In this document: positions 18,827-29,242 of the stretch, in pieces
How positions within the stretch are numbered: position 1 is the first letter of the stretch
Layout of the letters: each line of letters opens with the position of its first letter
Assembly (NCBI RefSeq): GCF_007981265.1
Contig: NZ_CP034363.1
Span: 3,410,001-3,474,000, forward strand
Source of the DNA: Pantoea sp. CCBC3-3-1
GTDB taxonomy: Bacteria; Pseudomonadota; Gammaproteobacteria; Enterobacterales; Enterobacteriaceae
DNA: 64,000 nucleotides
Reading direction: 5' to 3'
Made by a program: the position numbers and the translations under genes
Notes under the pieces: model-generated
What the model was told of the DNA's origin: nothing
Seen by the model: only the letters and a program-made list of their open reading frames with translations
The model's database searches: none

Positions 18827-19573
18827 CTAGCGGGCGCTGTAAGGTTTTACTACCCCACCCAGCCCGGAGATGCCTTTCAGTTCACCGACCGCAGCCTGCA
18901 TCTTCGCCTTCGACGCATCCGGGCCAACGTAAATCCGCGTGATCGCGCCCTGTACCGGCGTTGATGGCACGGTAAAGGCCCGATAACCCGACAGGCGTAG
19001 CTGTGCGACGATCTCGTTCACCTTAGCGGCATTCTTCAATGCCCCCAGCTGCACCACGTAAGCCTGCCCTGCTGGCGCACTTTCCTGCGTGGCAGGTGCC
19101 TGCTGCGGTTCAGGACGACTTTCCGGCTTTGTCTCAGGTTTTGGCTGCGGCTCCGGTTTTTCAACCGGCTTTGGCTGCGTTTTGGGTTTTTCTACCGGCT
19201 TCGGCGCTTCGGCCGGTTTCTGTTGCTCAACCGGTTTCTGCGGCTCGGTTTTCATCGGCGGCGGCGAAACAACAGTAGGCTGATTGGCCGACTGAGGTGC
19301 AGTAGAGCCACTTTCCGCCTGAGAGGTGTTTTCGCTGCTGTGGCCACCCAGCGCAGTGCCTGCGCCTTCCGGCGGCTGTGCCGGAAGAGACTGTGTCACC
19401 GGTGGCACACTGTCCGTTTCCTGCTGATCGCCTGGTTTGGGCACCAGCGGGATCGCGGCAAACTCTTCTTTGTAGTGCTTTTTCTTGCCGTCCAGCAGTC
19501 CCGGCAGAACAATTACGCCCAGGGCTACAATGATGACGGTGCCGACTAAACGGTTTTGAAACTTACTTGCCAC
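18827..19573 (-). CDS. dedD: Cell-division SPOR-domain protein DedD
   Basis: 248 residues (E. coli about 220). Short cytoplasmic start, one membrane segment (about residues 9-27), a long Pro/Lys/Glu/Gln-rich periplasmic linker with repeated PKPVEKP-type units (about 110-165), and a C-terminal SPOR domain (about 170-248, YVVQLGALKNAAKVNEI). SPOR domains bind denuded septal peptidoglycan, recruiting DedD to constriction sites. The linker is longer than in E. coli. The start overlaps the end of folC by 11 bases. Confidence 0.95.
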   Translation of the reverse strand: MASKFQNRLVGTVIIVALGVIVLPGLLDGKKKHYKEEFAAIPLVPKPGDQQETDSVPPVTQSLPAQPPEGAGTALGGHSSENTSQAESGSTAPQSANQPTVVSPPPMKTEPQKPVEQQKPAEAPKPVEKPKTQPKPVEKPEPQPKPETKPESRPEPQQAPATQESAPAGQAYVVQLGALKNAAKVNEIVAQLRLSGYRAFTVPSTPVQGAITRIYVGPDASKAKMQAAVGELKGISGLGGVVKPYSAR

Positions 19574-20825
19574 TGCCGCTCTCCGTTTCCAGCATTTCCA
19601 TTACCTGCGCCACAGTGTGAAACGAACCACACACCAGCACAATATCTTGTTCCTGAGCTTTTAAGCGCGCCTGCTGATACGCCTCTGCCACGCTGGTAAA
19701 AACCCCTGCGCCAGGCAGGTGAGCGCTAAGCTGCTCTGCCGTCGCCCCGCGTGGCCCTTCCAGCGGGGCGCAATACCAGGAATCCACCTGCGAGGTCAGA
19801 CACGCCAACGTGCCGGCAATGTCTTTATCATGCAGCATACCGACCACCGCATGCACCTTGCCGGTTTTTGGCAGTTCGCTCAACCGACCCGCGAGATAGC
19901 CTGCCGCATGCGGATTATGCGCAACATCCAGAATCACGCGTGGCGCGTCGGCGACCGTCTGGAAACGGCCAGGCAAAATTGCCTTATCCAGCCAGCCGGT
20001 AACGATAGCGTCATCCACCTTCAGCTCAGACGCGCGCAGCGCAGCGATGGCCGTAGCCGCATTGGGTAAAGGAACCTGCGGTAAAGGCAATCCGCTGAGC
20101 GTGCCTTTTGCGTCGCTAAATGACCAGCTCCCCTCGCCCACGCTGAAAGTCCAGTCACGACCGCGTTTTGACAGGCGTGCACCGAGGCTGTCAGCCACCT
20201 CAGCAATAGTGTGGGGCATATCCGGTTCACCGACGACAGCGGGCTTACCGCTGCGGAATACCCCGGCTTTTTCACGTCCGATGCTTTCACGATCCGGCCC
20301 CAGCCAGTCGGTATGGTCGAGCGCAATGCTGGTGATGACAGCAACATCCGCATCAACAATATTGGTGGCATCAAGACGACCGCCCAGCCCGACTTCCAGA
20401 ATCACCACATCAAGCGCAGCGCGTTTAAACAGCCAGAGCGCAGAAAGCGTGCCGTATTCAAAATAGGTCAGGGAGGTGTCGCCGCGCCCTTTTTCAATAT
20501 CGGCAAACGAGGCGGTGTGATCGGATTCGGCCAGCTCTTCACCCTGAATACGCACGCGTTCGGTGTAACGCAGCAGATGCGGTGAGCTGTAGACGCCAAC
20601 GCGATAACCTGCAGCCATCAGCAGCGTTTCCAGCGTACGGCAGGTAGTCCCTTTGCCATTCGTTCCGGCAACGGTGAAAACAACAGGCGCAGGCGTTAAC
20701 AGGTCGAGCTGCTTTGCCACGCGTTGAACGCGCGTTAGCCCGAGTTCGATAGCTTGAGTATGAAGATTCTCAAGATAATGAAGCCACGTGACCAGAGGCG
20801 ACGTGGCTTGAGGAAGATTATCCAT
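19563..20825 (-). CDS. folC: Bifunctional folylpolyglutamate synthase / dihydrofolate synthase
   Basis: 420 residues. It adds L-glutamate to dihydropteroate and then extends folates with gamma-linked glutamates using ATP. Mur-ligase fold with P-loop TVAGTNGKGTT (about residues 52-62), YSSPHLLRYTERVRI, EVGLGGRLDATN, SIALDHTDWLG and the C-terminal LDVAHNPHA block. It lies 63 bases after accD and overlaps dedD, as in other enterobacteria. Confidence 0.97.
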   Translation of the reverse strand: MDNLPQATSPLVTWLHYLENLHTQAIELGLTRVQRVAKQLDLLTPAPVVFTVAGTNGKGTTCRTLETLLMAAGYRVGVYSSPHLLRYTERVRIQGEELAESDHTASFADIEKGRGDTSLTYFEYGTLSALWLFKRAALDVVILEVGLGGRLDATNIVDADVAVITSIALDHTDWLGPDRESIGREKAGVFRSGKPAVVGEPDMPHTIAEVADSLGARLSKRGRDWTFSVGEGSWSFSDAKGTLSGLPLPQVPLPNAATAIAALRASELKVDDAIVTGWLDKAILPGRFQTVADAPRVILDVAHNPHAAGYLAGRLSELPKTGKVHAVVGMLHDKDIAGTLACLTSQVDSWYCAPLEGPRGATAEQLSAHLPGAGVFTSVAEAYQQARLKAQEQDIVLVCGSFHTVAQVMEMLETESGSGK

Positions 20826-20888
20826 GTGTCCCGTTCACAACGTTACGGTTCATTGGTGAAAGGGCATTTACGCCCTTTCGTAAATCAG

Positions 20889-21800
20889 TCAGGCTTCGTG
20901 GCTCTGCCCGGCCTCTTCAGCGGGTTCTTGCCGTTTTTCTTCCTGCGGCTCCGGCAGATTCATCATCTTCGCCAGAATGCTCGCCAGCTTGAAGCGCATC
21001 ACCGGGCGACGCACGATCATATCGATGGCGCCCTTCTCGATCAGGAACTCACTACGCTGGAAGCCAGGTGGCAGCTTCTCGCGAACGGTCTGTTCGATAA
21101 CGCGGGGACCTGCAAAGCCGATCAGCGCTTTCGGTTCCGCAATGTTCAGATCGCCTAACATCGCGAAGCTGGCGGAAACGCCGCCCATGGTCGGGTCGGT
21201 CAGCACGGAGATATAAGGCAGGCCGCGAGCCTGCATCTTCGCCAGCGCCGCGCTGGTTTTGGCCATCTGCATCAGCGACATCAGCGCTTCCTGCATGCGA
21301 GCACCACCGGATGCAGAGAAGCAGATCATTGGACAGTTATCTTCCAGCGCCTGTTCAACCGCACGCACGAAACGTGCACCAACGACCGAACCCATTGAGC
21401 CGCCCATAAAGGAGAACTCAAAGGCCGCAGCCACCACCGGCATGCCGTGCAGCGTGCCTTTCATTACGATCAGCGCGTCTTTCTCGTCGGTCTCTTTCTG
21501 AGCCGCAGCCAGACGATCTTTATATTTTTTTGAATCCCGGAACTTGAGCAGATCTTTCGGCTCCAGCTCGCTGCCCAGCTCAATCATTGAGCCTTCGTCC
21601 AGCACGCTGTGCAGACGTTCACGACCATGCATACGCATGTGATGATCGCATTTCGGGCAAACTTCCAGATTGCGCTCCAGCTCGGCGCGGTACAGAACCT
21701 GACCGCAGCTGTCACACTTGGTCCAGACCCCTTCAGGGATACTGGCTTTGCGCGAGGGGGTGATAGTGCTCTTATTGAGAATTCGTTCAATCCAGCTCAT
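20889..21800 (-). CDS. accD: Acetyl-CoA carboxylase carboxyltransferase subunit beta
   Basis: 303 residues from ATG 21800 (MSWIERILN) with AGGT upstream; a 16-codon upstream extension is not conserved. With AccA it transfers the carboxyl group from biotin to acetyl-CoA, giving malonyl-CoA. The N-terminal four-cysteine zinc finger (CDSCG ... CPKCD, about residues 29-51) is followed by the crotonase-type core with [23 protein letters not shown] and [12 protein letters not shown]. Confidence 0.97.
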   Translation of the reverse strand: MSWIERILNKSTITPSRKASIPEGVWTKCDSCGQVLYRAELERNLEVCPKCDHHMRMHGRERLHSVLDEGSMIELGSELEPKDLLKFRDSKKYKDRLAAAQKETDEKDALIVMKGTLHGMPVVAAAFEFSFMGGSMGSVVGARFVRAVEQALEDNCPMICFSASGGARMQEALMSLMQMAKTSAALAKMQARGLPYISVLTDPTMGGVSASFAMLGDLNIAEPKALIGFAGPRVIEQTVREKLPPGFQRSEFLIEKGAIDMIVRRPVMRFKLASILAKMMNLPEPQEEKRQEPAEEAGQSHEA

Positions 21801-21944
21801 TGATGACCTTTCTGTTTGAACCTGGTGAAACCAGTTTTCTTTTTCCACGCCGCAACGGCGCAGACCATAATGTCGCTCATTAAACCATAACCGCCCGATG
21901 CTGTGGATAAAAATCTGGCCTTCGGGCGGCAGTTTGGCGATTTG

Positions 21945-22607
21945 TTACTGTGATTTCGTCTGGCGAGCCGTACGACGATGGCGCAAAATTTCTATCACGC
22001 CCGGCAGGACCGAAACCAGAATTATCGCAATAATCAGGTAGTGAATATTCTTCTGTACCGCTGGCAGGTTGCCAAAGAAAAATCCGGCATACGAGAACAG
22101 CAGCACCCAAAGCAGCCCCCCCGTCACGTTAAACAGCGCAAAATGGCGATAAGACATTTTACCCATGCCCGCGACAAAAGGTGCGAAGGTGCGAACGATC
22201 GGCACGAAGCGCGCCAGAATAATCGTTTTCCCACCGTGACGCTCGTAAAATTGATGCGTTTTATCAAGGTAGCTGCGACGGAATACCTTTGAGTTCGGAT
22301 TGCTGAACAGTTTATCGCCAAACAACCGGCCAATAGTATAGTTCACCGCATCACCCGCAATCGCTGCCACGCACAGCAGCAACGCCATGACGTGGACATT
22401 TAACGCGCTGTCAGGAATTGCCGCCAGCGCGCCCGCCACGAACAGCAGCGAATCGCCAGGCAAAAACGGCGTCACAACCAGCCCCGTTTCGCAGAACAAG
22501 ATAAGGAACAAAATGGCATAAATCCAGACGCCGTACTGCGCAACCATCGCTTGCAAATGGACATCAATGTGCAGAATAAAATCGATCACGGTGTGAATCA
22601 TTTCCAT
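21945..22607 (-). CDS. dedA: DedA-family inner-membrane protein
   Basis: 220 residues, SNARE-associated/DedA family. Conserved [17 protein letters not shown], the [13 protein letters not shown] segment and [18 protein letters not shown] with essential Arg. DedA proteins are implicated in undecaprenyl-phosphate or phospholipid translocation and proton-motive-force maintenance. It lies upstream of accD with a 144-base gap containing an 8-bp inverted repeat (21891-21898/21922-21929), and downstream of truA. Confidence 0.95.
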   Translation of the reverse strand: MEMIHTVIDFILHIDVHLQAMVAQYGVWIYAILFLILFCETGLVVTPFLPGDSLLFVAGALAAIPDSALNVHVMALLLCVAAIAGDAVNYTIGRLFGDKLFSNPNSKVFRRSYLDKTHQFYERHGGKTIILARFVPIVRTFAPFVAGMGKMSYRHFALFNVTGGLLWVLLFSYAGFFFGNLPAVQKNIHYLIIAIILVSVLPGVIEILRHRRTARQTKSQ

Positions 22608-22636
22608 AGATGTATCCTTAATACTCCAGGCCAGGG

Positions 22637-23452
22637 TTAATCCTCGAGGAACAGTGGTCCCATCGGTGGACGGGGTAAATCATATTTTTCCGGGTAATCG
22701 ACCGCGACCAGATAGAGCCCTTCCGCTCTGGCGGTCGCCGCAGCCAGCGTGCGATCTTTCGCCGCCAGCAGCTCGGCCATCCAGCTTTCCTGCTGATTCC
22801 CACACCCTATTTCCATCAGGCTGCCTACTATGTTACGCACCATATGATGCACGAACGCGTTGGCTTTAATGTCCACTATCACGTAAGCGCCAAAACGGCT
22901 GACGTTCAGATGCATGACGTTACGCCAGGGCGTACGTGACTGACACTGCACCGCGCGAAACGAGGTAAAATCGTTCTCGCCGAGCAGAGCCTGGCCTGCA
23001 CGCTGCATTTTTTCCGCATCCAGCGGATGGTAAAAATGCGTGACGCCGCCGTGTAAAATCGCTGGGCGTAACCGACGGTTATAAATCACATAGCGATAAC
23101 GGCGCGCCGTGGCGCTGAAACGAGCGTGAAAATCGTCCGTGACCGGCTTGACCCAACGCACCGCAATATCGTCCGGCAAATTCGCGTTTACCCCCAGCGT
23201 CCAGGCAGCATCTTTACGCCGTGAGGTCGTTTCAAAATGCACAACCTGACCCGTTCCGTGAACGCCTGCGTCGGTACGCCCGGCACAGAACACCACGACC
23301 GGATGATCGGCGACTTTCGACAGCGCCTTCTCCAGCTTTTCCTGTACGCTTCGGACTTCCTGCTGGCGCTGCCAGCCGTAATAACGGCTGCCATCGTATT
23401 CAATGCCGAGCGCCAGTTTTACCGTTTGCTGCGGCAAATCTGCTGCTGACAT
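22637..23452 (-). CDS. truA: tRNA pseudouridine(38-40) synthase
   Basis: 271 residues. It isomerises uridines 38-40 in the tRNA anticodon arm. The catalytic Asp is in [16 protein letters not shown] (about residues 58-73); [14 protein letters not shown] and [19 protein letters not shown] are typical. The start codon overlaps the usg stop by one base (TGATG). Confidence 0.97.
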   Translation of the reverse strand: MSAADLPQQTVKLALGIEYDGSRYYGWQRQQEVRSVQEKLEKALSKVADHPVVVFCAGRTDAGVHGTGQVVHFETTSRRKDAAWTLGVNANLPDDIAVRWVKPVTDDFHARFSATARRYRYVIYNRRLRPAILHGGVTHFYHPLDAEKMQRAGQALLGENDFTSFRAVQCQSRTPWRNVMHLNVSRFGAYVIVDIKANAFVHHMVRNIVGSLMEIGCGNQQESWMAELLAAKDRTLAAATARAEGLYLVAVDYPEKYDLPRPPMGPLFLED

Positions 23453-24462
23453 CAGTAAAAATACTCCTGCACCAGCTTCTCAGCGGTTTTGACCGCCATC
23501 AACGCGCCGCCAAAGCGTACGTTGTCCGCCACTGACCAGAACTGCAGCATCTCCGGCACGCCGTAGTCGTTACGCACGCAGCCCAGGCTCAGCTGTACGT
23601 TGCCGGAAGCATCACCAACCTGAGTGGGATAATCGTCCTCATCAGACAGCGCAATATCTTCTGCCTGCAACAGCGCGTCACGAGCCTCTTCTGCCGACAT
23701 TGGGCGCAGATTTTCGATATGCACAATCTGCGCGTTGCCGTAGAACACCGGCGCCTGTACGGTCGTGACGGTGATCGGCAAGCCTTCGTCCTGCATCACT
23801 TTACGTACCTGATCGATCAGGCGGCGCTCCTGCAATACGCTACCTTCCGCATCGGCCAGCAGCGGCAGCATGTTAAAGGCCAGCTGACGGCCGAAATAGG
23901 TCTCTTCAGCGGGCAGACCGTTCAACAGACGAGCGGCTTCACCCGCCAGCGAGTCCACGGCGGCTTTGCCGTGAGCAGAGGCGGCAATCAGGCTGGTCAC
24001 CTGCAAACGACTCAGGCCAGCCTGATCCACCAGCGGCTTGATCGCACACAGCAGCTGGCTGGTTACGCTGTCCGCTACGCTAATAATATTGCGGTTGCGG
24101 TAGTCGGCCAGCACCTGAGGGTTCACATCCGGTACGACCAATGGCACGTCCGGTTCCAGCGCGAACAGATCGCTGGTATCAATGACCAGACAGCCCGCGC
24201 TTGCCGCTTCGTCTGCATAACGCGCTGAGGCTTCGCGACCGGCAGCGAAAAAGGCCAGCTGCACCTGTGACCAGTCGAAATTACTGGCATCGGTTACCAG
24301 CAGAGTTTTTCCTTCAAAACGCAGGTTTTCGCCCGCGCTGCGTTCGCTCGCCAGCAAATGCAGCTCACCAACCGGGAACTGGCGTTCAGCCAGTAATTCC
24401 AGTACAGCTCCCCCTACTGCGCCTGTCGCGCCAAGTAGCGCAATGTTCCAGCCGTCAGACAT
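23452..24462 (-). CDS. usg: Usg, aspartate-semialdehyde dehydrogenase-like protein
   Basis: 336 residues with an N-terminal NAD(P)-binding fold ([16 protein letters not shown]) and a semialdehyde dehydrogenase dimerisation domain. At the position of the catalytic Cys of true Asd enzymes (NCT-type motif) the sequence reads SVADSVTSQ, so the nucleophile appears absent. It is therefore probably not an active Asd; the role is unknown. It is translationally coupled to truA, an arrangement conserved in enterobacteria. Confidence 0.93.
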   Translation of the reverse strand: MSDGWNIALLGATGAVGGAVLELLAERQFPVGELHLLASERSAGENLRFEGKTLLVTDASNFDWSQVQLAFFAAGREASARYADEAASAGCLVIDTSDLFALEPDVPLVVPDVNPQVLADYRNRNIISVADSVTSQLLCAIKPLVDQAGLSRLQVTSLIAASAHGKAAVDSLAGEAARLLNGLPAEETYFGRQLAFNMLPLLADAEGSVLQERRLIDQVRKVMQDEGLPITVTTVQAPVFYGNAQIVHIENLRPMSAEEARDALLQAEDIALSDEDDYPTQVGDASGNVQLSLGCVRNDYGVPEMLQFWSVADNVRFGGALMAVKTAEKLVQEYFY

Positions 24463-24486
24463 GTTGGTTTACTCCAGACAATGACA

Positions 24487-24516
24487 TAAAAAACAAAAGG
24501 CGGTGAGTCCACCGCC
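24487..24516 (-). terminator. Terminator of pdxB
   Basis: Minus strand: stem GGCGGTG / CACCGCC with a 4-base loop, then TTTTGTTTTTT, 15 bases after the pdxB stop. Confidence 0.88.
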
Positions 24517-24531
24517 CGGCAATTCAGATTT

Positions 24532-25668
24532 TTACGAGGCCGATTTGAAAACGGCATTGAAGCCAATTTGCTTCAGCAACACCGCGGCCTGCTCAGAATC
24601 ACAGATTACCCGCAGTGAAGACCACTCGCGGCGCTCCAGATAATTTTTGCGCAGGCGATCGAATTCGCCTGGGATGGCGGCTACTTTTCGCAGCGGTGCA
24701 TCATCGCGGCGCACATCATACACCAGATGGGCCAGTCTTTTCAGCGTTGGCTGATCCAGCTCGCCGTGCAGCGTGATTTCACCAAACTCTGGCGCAGGAA
24801 GCAGCGTGGCGAGTTCGACCTGTTGCGGTTGTCCAAGGAACTGTGTCCAGGCCTCGAAAACCTGCGTTGTGCCACGCGCTTTACCTTCCAGCGTGTAGCC
24901 GGCGATATGCGCGGTCGCGATGTCCACCTTATCCAGCAGCGGCAGAGAAAGTTCCGGCTCCGGTTCCCAGACGTCTAACACCACGCTCAGATCGCGACGC
25001 TGCTGCAACACGTTCAGCAAGGCGGTATTGTCCACGACCGGACCACGGCAGGCATTGATCAGGATGGTGCCCGGCTTCAGCGCCCGCAGCAGCGCTTCGT
25101 CGGCCAGATGCAGCGTTTTGTATTCACCCTGCTTAAACAGCGGCGTGTGGAAAGTGAGGATATCAGCTTCGGCCACCAGCTCTGAAAGCGGCAGAAACTC
25201 GCCCTCGTCACCGCGATCGGCGCGAGGCGGATCGCAAAGCAGAGTCCGAATACCGAGCGCCGCCAGACGAGCCTGTAAACGGCCGCCAACGTTGCCGACG
25301 CCGACAATCCCCACGGTGCGATCTTTCAGCAAAAAGCCATCGCGTTCCGCCAGCAGCAATAAAGCGGAGAAAACATATTCCACCACGGCAATAGCATTGC
25401 AGCCCGGCGCGGCAGAAAAACCAATCCCCTGCTCTTGCAGGAATGTCTCATCAATATGGTCGGTACCCGCCGTCGCCGTACCGACAAATTTTACCGGTTT
25501 GCCGCCGAGCAGCTCAGCGTTCACTTTTGTTACCGAGCGCACCATCAGCCCATCGGCATCATCCAGCTCGGCCTGCGGCACCGGCCTGCCCGGCACGGCA
25601 ACCACGGTGCCCGTGCGGCTGAACAGCTCGCGGGCATAGGGCATATTTTCATCAACGAGAATCTTCAC
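24532..25668 (-). CDS. pdxB: Erythronate-4-phosphate dehydrogenase
   Basis: 378 residues when started at GTG 25668 (reading [16 protein letters not shown]), with AGGAA 7 bases upstream; this equals the E. coli length, and the longer ATG form adds 29 non-conserved residues. It oxidises 4-phosphoerythronate in pyridoxal-phosphate synthesis. D-isomer 2-hydroxyacid dehydrogenase fold: [16 protein letters not shown], catalytic [16 protein letters not shown] and [16 protein letters not shown]-terminal dimerisation domain includes [12 protein letters not shown]. Confidence 0.96.
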   Translation of the reverse strand: MKILVDENMPYARELFSRTGTVVAVPGRPVPQAELDDADGLMVRSVTKVNAELLGGKPVKFVGTATAGTDHIDETFLQEQGIGFSAAPGCNAIAVVEYVFSALLLLAERDGFLLKDRTVGIVGVGNVGGRLQARLAALGIRTLLCDPPRADRGDEGEFLPLSELVAEADILTFHTPLFKQGEYKTLHLADEALLRALKPGTILINACRGPVVDNTALLNVLQQRRDLSVVLDVWEPEPELSLPLLDKVDIATAHIAGYTLEGKARGTTQVFEAWTQFLGQPQQVELATLLPAPEFGEITLHGELDQPTLKRLAHLVYDVRRDDAPLRKVAAIPGEFDRLRKNYLERREWSSLRVICDSEQAAVLLKQIGFNAVFKSAS

Positions 25669-25762
25669 AATTGGGTTCCTGCTCTGAAACAGTGAGGGGC
25701 GGTATTCTGCCATAATCCCACCGAGGGGATAACCCTGAAGTGCGGCGTTCGGCAATCTGTCG

Positions 25763-26170
25763 TCAGGGATGTAGCGAAAGTCCTTTAATGACCTTATCTA
25801 CCTGCTTTTTTGGCCCACGCAACGCCAGCCCAGCCAGACACAGATTACTGGCGTCCTCCGCCATAAAAACTTCCCGGTTGGCCTCATCGTTTCCGGTTGA
25901 AAACATCGCCTGCACATAAGGAATCAGCGTCAGTTCGCGTTCCAGTCCTTTCCGGTGAGCATGTTGCAAATCCGCCAGATCGGCGGAAAAAATCAGCATC
26001 GGTTGCCCATACAGATTACCGTACTGCCGTCCAAGCGCGTCGACGTAGGGCTTGCCCATCATTTCAGGCGAGGCGGAGGCAATTCCCGTGGCGAGAAACG
26101 CGACGACGTTTAATTTCTGCCAGACCGCCAGATCGTCGCGCACCACAATCGCTACTTTCGTATCAAACAT
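25763..26170 (-). CDS. DUF2000 family protein
   Basis: 135 residues from ATG 26170 ([14 protein letters not shown]), with GGAGAG upstream; 25 upstream codons are non-conserved. Compact alpha/beta protein with the DUF2000 pattern [14 protein letters not shown] ... MGKPYVDA and a C-terminal [23 protein letters not shown]2000 proteins have a peptidyl-tRNA hydrolase II-like fold but no assigned function. It lies 53 bases downstream of the AraC-family gene on the same strand and is not part of the E. coli pdxB-flk interval. Confidence 0.8.
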   Translation of the reverse strand: MFDTKVAIVVRDDLAVWQKLNVVAFLATGIASASPEMMGKPYVDALGRQYGNLYGQPMLIFSADLADLQHAHRKGLERELTLIPYVQAMFSTGNDEANREVFMAEDASNLCLAGLALRGPKKQVDKVIKGLSLHP

Positions 26171-26223
26171 CACTTTCTCTCCTGTTACTGGTTGAAACAA
26201 GAGAGTGACAGATTTGCTGTTGT

Positions 26224-27078
26224 TCAGTCTGGAACGTTTGTGCACTGACGCTGATACAAAGCCGGAGACATGCGATAAGCGCGCTGAAACCAGCGTCCCA
26301 AATGGCTCTGATCGGCAAAACCAACCGTCGCGGCGACGTGCGCCGGTTCCAGACCCTGGGCAAGCAGCACGCGGGCAGTTCGTAACCGTAGACGAACCAG
26401 GTAAGCATGCGGCGAGAGTCCAAACGCCTTTTTAAATTGTCGGTTCAGGCGAAAGCGATCTAATCCGCTATAGTGCGCAAGCTCATCCAGTCCGATGTCG
26501 CATGCCATCCGATCGTGCAGATAAGATCTCAGCAAATTCATCTGTCCGACAGAGCCATCAAGCAGGGAAAGCGGCCGTGCCTGAATATGCCGCCCAAGCA
26601 GCGAAAGCAGATGATCCAGGCTCTGATCGCGCGCCAGCCGACCTTCATTATGATGGATGGCAAAAAAGGCCTGCTGGATGGCGGCGATCAGCAACGGATC
26701 CCCGGTCAGCGTATGCCGAAAGCCGGCTTCCAGCGTCGATACATCCCCCAGGCCACGCTGCTGCATCATGCCCGTTACCCAAGGCTGCGGCAGGTAAAGC
26801 ATGAGATAGGTAAAGCCATCCTGCTCGGGCGCATGCCCGTCATGAACCGCACCGGGTTCAATAAGTATGGCCTGGCCGGGCGTGCTGGTATGGAGAAAAC
26901 GGTGACAGTTAAAGCGCTGCAAGCCCTGTTGCGTAACGCCCAGCAGGATTTCATCATGATCGTGAGGGTCGTAGGCGTGCCCCCTGAAGTGCGCATGGAC
27001 GCTTTCGATGCGGGTCTCTTCATCACGACGAAGTTCGACCCAGTCGTTGCAGCCTTTCTTATTACGCCCTGCATCCAT
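26224..27078 (-). CDS. AraC-family transcriptional regulator with cupin sensor domain
   Basis: 284 residues from ATG 27078 with GGAG 7 bases upstream; a TTG at 27093 is a weaker alternative. The N-terminal cupin-like AraC_binding domain (HAHFRGHAYDPHDHDEILLGV, EPGAVHDGHAPEQDGFTY) precedes two C-terminal helix-turn-helix motifs (about residues 190-280) with LDRFRLNRQFKKAFG and ATVGFADQSHLGRWFQRAYRMSP. It is divergent from an EamA exporter at 27180, so control of that exporter and of the DUF2000 gene is the simplest inference. The ligand is unknown. Confidence 0.9.
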   Translation of the reverse strand: MDAGRNKKGCNDWVELRRDEETRIESVHAHFRGHAYDPHDHDEILLGVTQQGLQRFNCHRFLHTSTPGQAILIEPGAVHDGHAPEQDGFTYLMLYLPQPWVTGMMQQRGLGDVSTLEAGFRHTLTGDPLLIAAIQQAFFAIHHNEGRLARDQSLDHLLSLLGRHIQARPLSLLDGSVGQMNLLRSYLHDRMACDIGLDELAHYSGLDRFRLNRQFKKAFGLSPHAYLVRLRLRTARVLLAQGLEPAHVAATVGFADQSHLGRWFQRAYRMSPALYQRQCTNVPD

Positions 27079-27179
27079 AAAATCGCTCCACAAATCAACG
27101 GCTGGATCAAATTATCATTTTTCGTTTGAAACAGGGCAAGCGTACACTGGCTGTCGTTCACTTAACTCCAGGTAAATTG

Positions 27180-28085
27180 ATGAATTTTATGTTTCCGCTG
27201 CTGGCCGTGTTGATCTGGTCGGTGAATGCTATCGTCAGTAAAATTTCGGCTGGCGCTATCGATCCGGCCGCGATCTCTTTTTATCGCTGGCTGGTGGCGT
27301 TAATAACCCTGACGCCGTTTGTATTGCCTGCCGTCTGGCGCAACCGCCAGCAAATTAAAAAGCTGTGGTGGAAGCTGCTGGTCCTTGGCCTGCTGGGAAT
27401 GGTGCTCTATCAGAGCCTGGCTTACTATGCTGCTTATAGCGTTAGCGCACTGTTTATGGGAATTCTGGCTTCGCTGATCCCGCTGTTAACGGTCTTAATC
27501 AGCATGGTGGTATTACGACTGGCACCAACGCTGGGGATTGTTCTCGGTGCGGTTTTATCGCTTAGCGGACTGATCTGGCTGGTCAGTCAGGGTAATCCTC
27601 AACAGCTGCTGACGCACGGATTAGGAAAAGGTGAGCTAATGATGTTTGCCGCGTCGACATCCTACGCCCTGTATGGCGTTCTCACCAAACGTTGGGCAAT
27701 CCCGCTGCCCAACTGGCAGAGCCTCTATGTGCAAATTGTTTTCGGGGTAATCCTGCTGACGCCGGGCTTTTTCCTGGCGCAGGATATTTCTCTTAATGCC
27801 CATAATATTCCGCTGGTGCTGTTTGCCGGCATCCCCGCTTCCATTATCGCTCCCTTCCTGTGGATTCAGGGCGTGATACGGATGGGCGCGAATACCGCTA
27901 CCATTTTTATGAACCTGACGCCGATTTTTACTGCCGTCATTGCGGTTGCGTTTTTACATGAAGCGTTGCACAGCTATCACTTTATTGGCGGCGGCATCGC
28001 GCTGTTTGGCGTTATTCTTGCTCAGCGTTTGCGCACGCCGCTGCGATTCAGGAAACGACCACAGTCGGAACAGCCCACTCCTTAA
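27180..28085 (+). CDS. EamA/DMT-family transporter
   Basis: 301 residues from ATG 27180 with AGGT upstream. About ten predicted membrane segments in two EamA repeats, with PLLAVLIWSVNAIVSKIS at the start and a second repeat from about residue 150 (GELMMFAASTSYALYGVLTKRW). Family members export amino acids, metabolites or drugs. It is divergent from the AraC regulator. The C-terminus is basic and cytoplasmic. Confidence 0.88.
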   Translation: MNFMFPLLAVLIWSVNAIVSKISAGAIDPAAISFYRWLVALITLTPFVLPAVWRNRQQIKKLWWKLLVLGLLGMVLYQSLAYYAAYSVSALFMGILASLIPLLTVLISMVVLRLAPTLGIVLGAVLSLSGLIWLVSQGNPQQLLTHGLGKGELMMFAASTSYALYGVLTKRWAIPLPNWQSLYVQIVFGVILLTPGFFLAQDISLNAHNIPLVLFAGIPASIIAPFLWIQGVIRMGANTATIFMNLTPIFTAVIAVAFLHEALHSYHFIGGGIALFGVILAQRLRTPLRFRKRPQSEQPTP

Positions 28086-28107
28086 CCGGCCTGTAAAATA
28101 ATTCCCC

Positions 28108-28143
28108 CTGCGCGGCGTCCCGCTACTACCTATCGCAGGGCGG
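28108..28143 (+). terminator. Possible hairpin after the EamA gene
   Basis: CCCTGCG ... CGCAGGG inverted repeat 20-60 bases after the stop, without a clear T tract; weak candidate. Confidence 0.4.
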
Positions 28144-28214
28144 GATTGTTATCATAGCGAATCCCCCTTTTCCGGCGCGCCCCGGATATTGACCTGTGAG
28201 TTAAGGATTTTGCC

Positions 28215-29240
28215 ATGCAACCTTTAAGTGGCCCAGGTGCGCCGCTCCCCGGCAATCGTACGCAAGTCGATGCCGGATCGGCCTCGCCTCGTACCGGCCC
28301 CGGCGATCAGCCGCTGACCCCGGCTCAGCGCACCACGCTGGAAAGGCTGATTGTCAAAATCATGTCGCTCAGCTCGTTAAAGTCTCCTGAACTGTGGGCT
28401 GGAATGCGGCACGAGGTCGGCGTAAAAAATGATGCTGGCTTATTATCCCGTCACTATCCCGCTGCCGAGCAGTTTCTGAATACGCGCCTCTCTCAGGTGC
28501 AGAATACGCACGCCACGCGCCAGCTGTTTCAGCAGTTAAGCGACCTGTTGCCCCAGGGCAATAACCGTCAGGCTGTGAGCGATTTTATTCGCCAGCAGTT
28601 TGGCCATACCGTTCTCAGTTCGCTTAACCCAGACCAGTTACGTCAGGTGTTAACCATGCTGCAAAACGGGCAGATGGCGATCCCGCAGCCGCAGCAGAAT
28701 CGCATTACTGACCGAACGCTGCTGCCTGCCGAGCATCACGCATTAAATCAGCAGATTTCGAAGCTGGCGGCCGCCACAGGCGAACAGCCGGTTAAGCTGT
28801 GGGCTGCCGCATTAAAAGTGGTGAACCTGCACAGCGGCGATCCTATCCCGTCCCGCTTGTTCCCGCTGCTCACGCAATATTTGCAGGTGAGTCAGACGCT
28901 GAGTCACCACGCTGCGCCAACGCTTCCAACGCTGCTTTCTTCTCTGAAAGTGCCGCCGGATCATGCTGAACAACGCATGCTGGAAGACGCCAGCCAACAG
29001 CGCTTCCAGCTGCCACCTCAGGCGATACTCACCCCGGCACAGGCGCAGGATTTAATGAATCTGCTGTTTGCCCGTCGTGCTGAACGCCTTAAGGAACAGC
29101 CGGTCGCCGACAGTGAAATCAATCCGCAGCCGCTGTTTGGCTACGTGCCGCCAGTGCTGCTGCCTTTGGTGAACCGTCCGGCATTTACCGCCTTTGCCGT
29201 GCTGATTTTGATCGGCTTTTTGCTGTGGATTTTTCTCTGA
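28215..29240 (+). CDS. flk: Flagellar regulator Flk
   Basis: 341 residues with a Pro-rich N-terminus, a helical cytoplasmic body and a single C-terminal membrane anchor (about residues 322-340, VLILIGFLLWIFL). Flk couples flagellar ring assembly to export and prevents premature FlgM secretion. LERLIVKIMSLSSLKSPELWAGMRHEVGV is the conserved N-terminal segment. AAGGA precedes the ATG. Its stop lies only 2 bases from the stop of the convergent rhodanese gene, with no terminator between. Confidence 0.93.
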   Translation: MQPLSGPGAPLPGNRTQVDAGSASPRTGPGDQPLTPAQRTTLERLIVKIMSLSSLKSPELWAGMRHEVGVKNDAGLLSRHYPAAEQFLNTRLSQVQNTHATRQLFQQLSDLLPQGNNRQAVSDFIRQQFGHTVLSSLNPDQLRQVLTMLQNGQMAIPQPQQNRITDRTLLPAEHHALNQQISKLAAATGEQPVKLWAAALKVVNLHSGDPIPSRLFPLLTQYLQVSQTLSHHAAPTLPTLLSSLKVPPDHAEQRMLEDASQQRFQLPPQAILTPAQAQDLMNLLFARRAERLKEQPVADSEINPQPLFGYVPPVLLPLVNRPAFTAFAVLILIGFLLWIFL

Positions 29241-29242
29241 TA

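Noticed and set aside
24920..25639. 239-codon Ser/Arg-rich open frame opposite pdxB
   Set aside because: Antisense shadow with low-complexity composition; pdxB is the real gene.
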